A DNA stretch of 5,474 bases, from positions 1-5,474 of the forward strand of contig JACCYS010000146.1 of NCBI GenBank assembly GCA_013696365.1, given 5' to 3'. Position 1 is the stretch's first letter. The number at the start of each line of letters is the position of its first letter. The position numbers and the translations under genes are program-made. This stretch comes from Nocardioidaceae bacterium (GTDB taxonomy: Bacteria > Actinomycetota > Actinomycetes > Propionibacteriales > Nocardioidaceae). This document shows positions 1 to 4,548 of the stretch, one piece after another. Below the pieces are notes generated by a model. That model did no database searches, was not told the DNA's origin, and saw only the letters and a program-made list of their open reading frames with translations.

Positions 1-1242
1 GTCGGCCAGCGGCGACGGCTCGTACCGCTCCCGCGAGAACGCGGTCGGGGCGGCGCCCTGCCGGTCCCAGCGCACCTCGCGGTTGAGGTTGTTGTTGCTG
101 AACTTGCGCAGCGGCCGGATGACGCTGCCGACCATCCGCGAGACGGTGGTCGAGGCCAGCGAGCCGGGTGGGCGCTTGTAGAACGGGGTGAACTTGTCGG
201 GGAAGCCCGGCATGGTGCAGCCGATGCACGCCCCGCCGGCGTTCATGCAGCCGCCGAGGCCGTTGATGGCCCCGCGCGAGGTGATGTTGCAGTTGACCAC
301 CGGGCCCCAGCAGCCGACCTCGACGAGGCACTCGGGGTCGCCGAACTCCTCGGCGAACGTACCCTCCTCGTAGTAGGCGCCGCGTACGCAGCGGCGGTGC
401 ACGGTCTCGCCGAACAGCCAGGCCGGTCGGCCCAGCTCGTCGAACTCCGGGAGCGGCCCGAAGCCCTGCAGGAAGTACAGGACGGCGGCGACCGTCTCGG
501 TGAAGTTGTCGCCGACGGGCGGGCAGCCGGGGATGTTGACAACCGGCACCCCCAGCACCGAGCGGTAGTCCTTGCCGAGGAAGTCCATCAGGCTCATCGC
601 GCCGGTGGGGTTGCCCTCGGCCGAGGGCACACCGCCCCAGGTGGCGCAGGTGCCGATGGCGATCATCGCGGCGGCTCCGGGCGCCAGCCTGGCGATCCAC
701 TCCGTTGAGCTGACCGGTCGCAGCTCGCCCTCAGGCCCCCACGGCTCCTCACCCGTGGCTGACCAGTAGCCCCCCGCAGCGTGGGCCACCACCTCGTCGG
801 CGATTGATCCCTCGAGGATCACGACGTAAGGCGCGCCGAGGGTGCCCTCGATCGCCTGCTCGGCCGGTCGCAGGTAGTGGGGTCCGGACTCGATGTTGAG
901 GACGGGGTGATGCAGAACGACCCGAGGAATCCCGGGGTGCGCGCCCAGCATCATGCTCTCGACCGACGGGTTGGTCGCCCCGGTGGCGGCGACACTGCAT
1001 CCGTCGCAGCTCATGCCGGCGAACCAGAAGGCGTGGACCTTTTCCAGCGGCCCGAACCTGGTCGCCACGGACGCGATGGAATCGCCCGCGAGCATGTCTT
1101 CGGTCATGGCACCGGACGGCATGCCGAACGCGCCCAGGTCGGTGGTGTCGTGGTATGCCTCGACCGGGCCGAGCGTCTCGAGCAGCTCGGCTGCCGGCGT
1201 GCGTGCGTCCAGGCTCGGGCTGCGGGTCTGTCGATCAGCCAT
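1..1242 (-). CDS. hhyS: [NiFe]-hydrogenase small subunit, actinobacterial group 1h-like (3' end outside window)
   Basis: Electron-transfer subunit of an uptake [NiFe] hydrogenase. It passes electrons from the H2-splitting NiFe site in the large subunit through Fe-S clusters. All 414 codons in the window are open and the C-terminus lies beyond base 1. The proximal-cluster ligands of the family are visible: C79 and C82 in SCDGC, C199 in GTCATWGG and C240 in PGCPP. The distal set is H282 and C285 (HRRC), C305 and C311; the medial set is C318, C332, C339 and C342. Four medial cysteines suggest a [4Fe-4S] medial cluster, where classical enzymes have a [3Fe-4S]. The segment CIGCTMPGFPDKFTPFYK follows. 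No twin-arginine signal peptide is seen in the roughly 70-residue N-terminal extension, so it is probably cytoplasmic. The ATG at 1240-1242 is chosen because GGGAGAG (complement of 1247-1253) lies 4 bases upstream. The group 1h assignment rests on remembered family features; the family is certain, the subgroup likely. Confidence 0.95.
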   Translation of the reverse strand, partial: MADRQTRSPSLDARTPAAELLETLGPVEAYHDTTDLGAFGMPSGAMTEDMLAGDSIASVATRFGPLEKVHAFWFAGMSCDGCSVAATGATNPSVESMMLGAHPGIPRVVLHHPVLNIESGPHYLRPAEQAIEGTLGAPYVVILEGSIADEVVAHAAGGYWSATGEEPWGPEGELRPVSSTEWIARLAPGAAAMIAIGTCATWGGVPSAEGNPTGAMSLMDFLGKDYRSVLGVPVVNIPGCPPVGDNFTETVAAVLYFLQGFGPLPEFDELGRPAWLFGETVHRRCVRGAYYEEGTFAEEFGDPECLVEVGCWGPVVNCNITSRGAINGLGGCMNAGGACIGCTMPGFPDKFTPFYKRPPGSLASTTVSRMVGSVIRPLRKFSNNNLNREVRWDRQGAAPTAFSRERYEPSPLAD

Positions 1243-1354
1243 GACGCTCTCCCAGACGGCGGGGCCGGACACCGGTAACTGCACGGTACATCTAGGCGGG
1301 GGGTTCGGTGTAACGTGGGTCACGTCCTTGTTTTGGCGCCGTGCGGGAGGAATC
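1243..1354. promoter_or_regulatory. Divergent promoter region between hydrogenase and the six-gene operon
   Basis: This 112-base gap separates the hydrogenase start (minus strand) from the operon start (plus strand), so promoters for both must lie here or very close by. Ribosome binding sites are visible at both edges: GGGAGAG on the minus strand (complement of 1247-1253) and GGGAGG at 1345-1350. A possible minus-strand -10 is TAGATG (complement of 1289-1294), but no convincing -35 sits at a proper distance, so the exact promoters are unassigned. The inverted repeat at 1313-1325 lies centrally and could control both directions. Confidence 0.6.
1309..1325. promoter_or_regulatory. Candidate operator: inverted repeat ACGTG-GGT-CACGT, overlapping a CRP-like site
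   Basis: Bases 1313-1325 form a perfect 5-3-5 inverted repeat, ACGTG-GGT-CACGT. In an overlapping register, 1309-1324 read TGTAA-N6-TCACG, which matches the CRP/FNR-superfamily consensus TGTGA-N6-TCACA at 4 of 5 bases in each half. Its centre is about 38 bases before the GTG of the operon and about 75 bases before the hydrogenase ATG, a suitable place for a shared operator. Which protein binds is unknown. A CRP-type regulator encoded elsewhere, or the PadR protein encoded in this operon, are the obvious candidates. Confidence 0.4.
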
Positions 1355-1606
1355 GTGAGCGGATGGGTGCTCGGCATCGTCGTCGGCGCGGTCGTTGTCG
1401 TGGTTCTCGTCGTGGTGCTCGTCTTGATGATCGCGGGCGCGCGGCGCACCGCGCAGAAGGCGGAGCAGATCGTGGCCGCGTTGCAGCAGGCCCGTGACGG
1501 CACCGCGGCGCTGCGGGAGGTCGGCACGACCGTGCACACCGCTGAGCGGATCGGGGCCGCCGCCGCCGGCGCCCGCCGGGCGCTGACCCCCGGGGGTCCG
1601 ACATGA
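1355..1606 (+). CDS. Small single-span membrane protein, first gene of operon (83 aa)
   Basis: I do not recognise a named family. The GTG start is 4 bases after GGGAGG (1345-1350). A very hydrophobic, valine-rich helix at residues about 4-27 follows an almost uncharged N-terminus. It is followed by an RR pair (30-31) and a charged, alanine-rich helical tail of about 50 residues, so the tail should face the cytoplasm by the positive-inside rule. The layout, one N-terminal anchor plus an amphipathic cytoplasmic helix, recurs in the next two genes. It has no enzyme motif, and no cysteines or histidine clusters suggest a cofactor. Its stop overlaps the next start in ATGA. Position beside the hydrogenase suggests an anchor or scaffold role, but that is inference. 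An in-frame reading continues far upstream (from 953), but that part lies antisense to the hydrogenase and is not expected to be translated. Confidence 0.8.
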   Translation: MSGWVLGIVVGAVVVVVLVVVLVLMIAGARRTAQKAEQIVAALQQARDGTAALREVGTTVHTAERIGAAAAGARRALTPGGPT

Positions 1607-1929
1607 GCGACCAGGCGTACTGGTGGGTCGTCCTCGGCCTCGGTCTGGTCGTGGCGGTCGTCGTCGTGGTCCTGCTGCAGGCGTTCCTGAACGAGGTGCA
1701 CCGCATCGAGCGCGGCGCGGGGCAGGTCTGGCAGGCCGGCAAGCAGGTGGCCGGAAACACCGCCACGACCTGGCTCCTGGACGAGACCGCCTCGCGGTTG
1801 GACGACATCGTCGACGAGGCCGGCCGGCACGGGCGTCTGCTGGGCGGCGAACCGGCGCAGTCCCCCGCGCCCACGCCCCCGCAGCATCGCGCGACCGGCT
1901 CGGGCTCGACGGCGGCAGGTGCCCGATGA
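1603..1929 (+). CDS. Small single-span membrane protein, second gene of operon (108 aa)
   Basis: No named family is recognised. The ATG lies in an ATGA overlap with the stop of the previous gene, with GGGGG (1592-1596) as a weak ribosome binding site, so translational coupling is likely. Residues about 7-28 form a hydrophobic helix rich in Val and Leu, preceded by the aromatic YWW. The following stretch, to about residue 75, has charges and heptad-like hydrophobic spacing (NEVHRIERG, then LDETASRLDDIVDEAGRHG), consistent with an amphipathic or coiled-coil helix in the cytoplasm. The last 30 residues are rich in Pro, Ala, Gly and Ser and probably disordered. It has the same architecture as its two neighbours, although sequence identity between them is not obvious. 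A role in attaching a soluble partner to the membrane is inferred only from context. Confidence 0.8.
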   Translation: MSDQAYWWVVLGLGLVVAVVVVVLLQAFLNEVHRIERGAGQVWQAGKQVAGNTATTWLLDETASRLDDIVDEAGRHGRLLGGEPAQSPAPTPPQHRATGSGSTAAGAR

Positions 1930-2210
1930 CCGCCTTGCTCGTCACGCTGACGATCGTAGAGATCGTGCTCGTCGTCTCGGTCCTCGTCTACTACCTGCTG
2001 GTCATCGCCGCCTCGCTGCGCCGCACCGCGGTGCTGCTGGGCAAGGTCAGCTTCGGCGTGCGTGCCATCGAGACGCAGTGCCAGGCGATCGGTCCGTCGG
2101 TGCTCAAGGTCAACGACCGCCTCGGCGGCATCGCCGCGGCGCTGGCTGACCTGACGGGGCTGGCAGAGGCACGCGCATCCCAGACCGACAGCTCCTCCCC
2201 GCGGCGGTGA
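1926..2210 (+). CDS. Small single-span membrane protein, third gene of operon (94 aa)
   Basis: No named family is recognised. The ATG overlaps the previous stop (ATGA) and is preceded by a weak GGCAGG. Residues about 4-30 are a long hydrophobic helix containing a YYLL patch, followed by LRRT, which places the tail in the cytoplasm. The tail (residues about 35-80) is predicted to be helical and amphipathic, with one cysteine in TQCQAIG and a segment, NDRLGGIAAALADLTGLAE, that resembles a coiled coil. The C-terminus is Ser- and Arg-rich. Short proteins of this shape resemble DUF948-type anchors in general appearance, but I cannot claim membership. It is the third consecutive protein with the same layout, which suggests that the three form a hetero-oligomeric membrane assembly. 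Confidence 0.8.
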   Translation: MTALLVTLTIVEIVLVVSVLVYYLLVIAASLRRTAVLLGKVSFGVRAIETQCQAIGPSVLKVNDRLGGIAAALADLTGLAEARASQTDSSSPRR

Positions 2211-2599
2211 GCATGGACGAGTTACACCCGCCGAAGTCCGCAGCACTGCGCACGCTCTACTGGCGCAGCGAGATCCTGCAGGTCATGTACTGGCTGCGCG
2301 GTGAGGGGCTCGGCGACGTTGTCGATGCCGAGCTGCTCGAACGGTTCCTCGGGGTGGACGCGCAGGTCGGCGTCGGGTACCTCGACCGGCTCGTCGTCGA
2401 CGGTTACCTCGACGTCGATCGGGGTGGATACGTGCTGTCCGAGTCCGGCCTGACCGAGGGCAAGACCGAGTTCGCGCTGAGTTTCTCCGACCTGACTCGC
2501 CCTGCGCACGGCGAGTGCAGCGCCGACTGCTGGTGCCACAACTCCGTCGAGGAGGCGCTGGTCTGTGCCGCCGAGCGCGCGCCCGGGAGTCACCCGTGA
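2207..2599 (+). CDS. Winged-helix-like protein with C-terminal Cys/His cluster (130 aa)
   Basis: The family is not recognised by name. Residues about 14-80 have the look of a winged helix: two helices (ALRTLYWRSEILQVMYWLRG, then ELLERFLGVD), a recognition-like helix with VGYLDRLVVDGYLD, and a short wing, RGGYVLSESG. The tail carries H101-G-E-C104-x3-C108-W-C110-H111 and a further C120, a compact set of possible ligands for zinc or an Fe-S cluster. It may therefore be a metal- or redox-responsive regulator, or an accessory protein that carries a cofactor; both are inference. The GTG at 2207 overlaps the upstream stop in GTGA. An in-frame ATG at 2213 would remove only two residues. No good ribosome binding site is present, so expression probably depends on coupling. 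The stop overlaps the next GTG. Confidence 0.8.
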   Translation: MSMDELHPPKSAALRTLYWRSEILQVMYWLRGEGLGDVVDAELLERFLGVDAQVGVGYLDRLVVDGYLDVDRGGYVLSESGLTEGKTEFALSFSDLTRPAHGECSADCWCHNSVEEALVCAAERAPGSHP

Positions 2600-2970
2600 G
2601 CCGGACGCCCAGCGCGGACGTCATGGTCGGGCCGCCGCGCAACTACCTGCGCCCGTGCCTGCTGCTGTTGCTCGCCGAGGGCACCTCGCACGGCTACGAG
2701 CTCCTGGAGCAGATGTCGGCGCTGGGGCTGGACCGGGTAGACCCCGGGGGGCTCTACCGGTGCCTGCGGGCGATGGACGAGGAGGGCCTGGTCCACTCCA
2801 CCTGGGCACCCTCGACCACCGGCCCGGCGCGGCGCACGTACTCCCTCACCGCACTGGGCCGCGACCGGCTCGACGCCACCGCGCGTGCACTGGTGGGCGC
2901 CCAGCTGATGCTGAGCACCTACCAGCAGCGGCACGCCCGGCTGGCCACCAGCGTCCACCCGCTGCCGTGA
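2596..2970 (+). CDS. PadR-family transcriptional regulator (124 aa)
   Basis: PadR-type proteins are dimeric winged-helix regulators, usually repressors. The expected pattern is visible: NYLRPCLLLLLAEGTSHGYE (helices 1 and 2, starting about residue 16), then DPGGLYRCLRAMDEEGLVHS (recognition helix and start of the wing), then ARRTYSLTALGRDRL at the end of the wing. A C-terminal helix (about residues 95-118) would dimerise; it is short, as in small PadR members. The start is taken as the GTG that overlaps the upstream stop (GTGA), because GGGAG (2585-2589) lies 6 bases before it. The frame stays open further upstream only inside the previous gene. Cotranscription beside the hydrogenase suggests that it controls this operon, the divergent hydrogenase, or both. 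Its ligand cannot be read from the sequence. Confidence 0.88.
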   Translation: MSRTPSADVMVGPPRNYLRPCLLLLLAEGTSHGYELLEQMSALGLDRVDPGGLYRCLRAMDEEGLVHSTWAPSTTGPARRTYSLTALGRDRLDATARALVGAQLMLSTYQQRHARLATSVHPLP

Positions 2971-3731
2971 GACTGGCCGTCGCGGGAAAGGGCGGTGCCG
3001 GCAAGACCACGATCAGCGCCACGCTCGCCCGGCTGGCCGCCCGCTCAGGCGCGTCGGTGGTCGCCGTCGACGCCGACGCCAACCCCAACCTCGGGGTGGC
3101 GCTGGGTCTCGCCGCGCAGATCGCCGGCACCCTCGACCCCGTGGCGCCGGCGCTGGTCTCCCGCCGGCTCGGCGGGGCCGCACTGACGCTGCCAGTAGAC
3201 GACGTGCTGCACCGGCACGCGGTCTCCGCTCCAGACGGGGTACGGCTGCTCGGCATGGGCGCACCGGCGCACGCCGAGGAGGGCTGCCTGTGCGCCGCCC
3301 ACGCTGTCGTCTCGGCGCTGCTGGGCGACCTCGGTGACGGCGGGCGGTTCGTCGTCGTCGACATGGAGGCCTCGCCGGAGCACCTCAGCAGGGGAACGGT
3401 CCGGCACGTAGACGCGGTGTGCCTGGTGGCCGAGCCGTACTACCGATCCTTGGAAACGGTGCGGCGGATGGCCGGCCTCGTCGCCGAACTGCCGGTGCCC
3501 CGGGTGGTGGTAGTGGCCAACAAGCTGCGGTCCCCCCTCGACCGCGAGGCCGTCGCCGAGTTCTGCGACCGGCACGGTTACGAACTGGCGGGCGTGGTGC
3601 CGTGGACTGATGCCGTCGGTGCGGCCGACCGGCGTCGTGTCCCGGTGGTCGACCAGCCCGGCTGCGAGCCGTTCGTCGATGCCGTGGCCGCCTTGGCAGC
3701 GGCCCTGCGAGCGCCCATCAGCGGCCCGTGA
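2967..3731 (+). CDS. CooC-type P-loop ATPase, probable nickel-insertion accessory protein (254 aa)
   Basis: This is a MinD/ParA-class ATPase most like CooC, the ATP-dependent factor that helps insert nickel into CO dehydrogenase. The deviant Walker A is GKGGAGKTT (residues 7-15, with signature Lys8 and Lys13). A switch-like VDADANPNL follows at 34-42, and a Walker B with the CooC-like DMEASPEHLSRGT begins at D132. C107-L-C109 is a C-x-C motif; in characterised CooC the equivalent pair binds metal at the dimer interface. Length matches the CooC family. The GTG start overlaps the PadR stop (GTGA) and gives an N-terminus that runs directly into the first beta strand; longer in-frame starts would lie inside the upstream gene. 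No CO dehydrogenase is visible, so the client may be the adjacent [NiFe] hydrogenase or an enzyme outside the window. The fold is certain and the CooC relation strong; the client is inferred. Confidence 0.9.
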   Translation: MRLAVAGKGGAGKTTISATLARLAARSGASVVAVDADANPNLGVALGLAAQIAGTLDPVAPALVSRRLGGAALTLPVDDVLHRHAVSAPDGVRLLGMGAPAHAEEGCLCAAHAVVSALLGDLGDGGRFVVVDMEASPEHLSRGTVRHVDAVCLVAEPYYRSLETVRRMAGLVAELPVPRVVVVANKLRSPLDREAVAEFCDRHGYELAGVVPWTDAVGAADRRRVPVVDQPGCEPFVDAVAALAAALRAPISGP

Positions 3732-3733
3732 CC

Positions 3734-3762
3734 TTGCTCCCAGTCGGCCAACGGGGTGATAC
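3734..3762 (+). promoter_or_regulatory. Candidate sigma-70-type promoter for the four-helix membrane protein gene
   Basis: TTGCTC at 3734-3739 and TGATAC at 3757-3762 are separated by 17 bases. Transcription would start roughly 20 bases before the ATG at 3790. It sits in the only gap (58 bases) in the plus-strand gene run, where the coupled overlaps end. The match is imperfect and rests on inspection only. Confidence 0.35.
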
Positions 3763-3776
3763 TCGACAAGTCCACT

Positions 3777-3782
3777 AGGAGG
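3777..3782 (+). promoter_or_regulatory. Strong ribosome binding site AGGAGG
   Basis: A full AGGAGG lies 7 bases before the ATG at 3790 and fixes that start. It is the best Shine-Dalgarno in the window and contrasts with the weak or missing sites inside the overlapping operon. It suggests independent, efficient translation of the following gene. Confidence 0.8.
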
Positions 3783-3789
3783 TGGTGGC

Positions 3790-4284
3790 ATGGCGGCCAA
3801 GATCCGCGTGCTGGGGATCGCCCTGGTGCTCGTCGGCGCATTCGGGGCCCTAGTGCCTTTCGTCGGCCCGCTGTTCGGTTACACGATGGGGAGCACCGGA
3901 GCCTGGGTGATCACCGAGTCCCGAGTGACCCTGCACCTGATCCCCGGGTTCGTCGCCATCCTCGGCGGCTCAATCATGGTCGGCGGCAGCAGCCGAGCCC
4001 GGCTGGGCGCTGTGCTCGCGCTGCTCGGCGGCATCTGGTTCACCGTCGGTCCGGAGATCCGGCCTGCCTGGGCCGGGAGCGACGGCGGCACCATGATGAT
4101 GATGGGCGGCAACGTCTGGAGCACCATCGCCTCGTCGCTGGGCTACCACGACGGCACCGGCGTGGTGATCATCGTGCTGGCGGCCTACGGGCTCGGCGCC
4201 ATCAGCGCCCACGCCAGCTCCGGTGTGACGTCGTCCCGCTCGGAAGTGGGTCGGCCTGGCGAGCGGGAGCCCGCTCGCACCTGA
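3790..4284 (+). CDS. Uncharacterised four-helix membrane protein with a Met cluster (164 aa)
   Basis: No named family is recognised. Four hydrophobic helices are visible at residues about 7-27, 49-66, 71-88 and 123-140. A loop of about 35 residues between helices 3 and 4 contains GGTMMMMGG (Met102-105, four consecutive ATG codons). Short glycine-rich turns (GG at 59-60, 65-66 and 80-81) lie within or between helices. The charged C-terminal tail (after about residue 145) and the start (AAKIR) point to both ends being cytoplasmic, which would put the Met-rich loop outside, provided all four helices span. The start is fixed by AGGAGG at 3777-3782. It follows the CooC-like gene by 58 bases on the same strand but has its own candidate promoter, so operon membership is uncertain. 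Function is unknown; the Met cluster could be a soft-metal site, but this is speculative. Confidence 0.85.
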   Translation: MAAKIRVLGIALVLVGAFGALVPFVGPLFGYTMGSTGAWVITESRVTLHLIPGFVAILGGSIMVGGSSRARLGAVLALLGGIWFTVGPEIRPAWAGSDGGTMMMMGGNVWSTIASSLGYHDGTGVVIIVLAAYGLGAISAHASSGVTSSRSEVGRPGEREPART

Positions 4285-4337
4285 GGGTGTCGCCGCCGTC
4301 TGCACGGCACCGGCCGCGAGCGTGTTAGGAGGTCAAG

Positions 4338-4366
4338 CCCCGCCCAGGCGGCCGGCGGGCGTGGGG
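4338..4366 (+). terminator. GC-rich hairpin, possible terminator of the plus-strand membrane protein gene
   Basis: CCCCGCCC (4338-4345) can pair with GGGC (4357-4360) and GGGG (4363-4366), leaving GT as a bulge and an 11-base loop. It begins 54 bases after the stop at 4284. There is no T tract, as is common for hairpin terminators in GC-rich actinobacteria. In such GC-rich DNA, chance hairpins are frequent. Confidence 0.4.
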
Positions 4367-4472
4367 TCTAGGTCCGCTTCCGCGGCGCCTTGACCGGCTC
4401 GACCTGGACCGGCGGCGATCCACAGTGCCGCGACCACGGCGGCCAGTGCGTCATCGGCTCGCTGGGATGCGT

Positions 4473-4490
4473 TGCCCGCCACGGCGGGCA
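4473..4490 (-). terminator. Perfect hairpin, possible terminator of the minus-strand gene
   Basis: TGCCCGCC (4473-4480) and GGCGGGCA (4483-4490) are perfect inverted copies with only AC between them; in practice this is a 7-bp stem with a 4-base loop. It lies 58 bases beyond the stop codon of the minus-strand gene ending at 4549. No T tract follows in either direction. The stem has no mismatch, so it is the better of the two hairpins here. Confidence 0.5.
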
Positions 4491-4548
4491 CCCCGTCGCC
4501 GAACGACCACGGCGGCGGTCTGGGTCAATGCAAGGTAGGTGTCCACGC

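Larger units (their letters stand above)
4285..4548. other. Convergent intergenic region, no convincing gene
   Basis: These 264 bases lie between the 3' ends of a plus-strand and a minus-strand gene. They hold two hairpins (4338-4366 and 4473-4490) suited to ending transcription from each side. A 12-base direct repeat, CGACCACGGCGG, occurs at 4431-4442 and 4504-4515. Short open frames on both strands have low-complexity Arg/Pro/Gly-rich translations, no good ribosome binding sites and no recognisable domain. No tRNA or riboswitch-like structure was recognised. Confidence 0.6.

Noticed and set aside
953..1354. Upstream extension of the first membrane protein gene to an ATG at 953
   Set aside because: The extension is antisense to the hydrogenase and crosses the divergent promoter region. 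The GTG at 1355 has a ribosome binding site and begins right at the membrane helix.
1292..2246. Long minus-strand frames opposite the small membrane protein genes (217 and 308 codons)
   Set aside because: Their translations are Arg/Pro/Ala-rich with no domain, and they lie antisense to three genes with membrane helices and overlapping starts. They are typical shadows in GC-rich DNA.
2565..2966. Longer ATG start for the CooC-like ATPase, giving 388 residues
   Set aside because: The extra N-terminus overlaps the whole PadR gene out of frame and has Arg/Pro-rich low-complexity sequence. The GTG at 2967 starts exactly at the first beta strand before Walker A.
4431..4515. 12-base direct repeat CGACCACGGCGG (two copies) as a possible attachment site or mobile-element end
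   Set aside because: It is short, GC-rich and built of common codon-like words. No integrase, transposase or tRNA is nearby, so chance is the simpler explanation.
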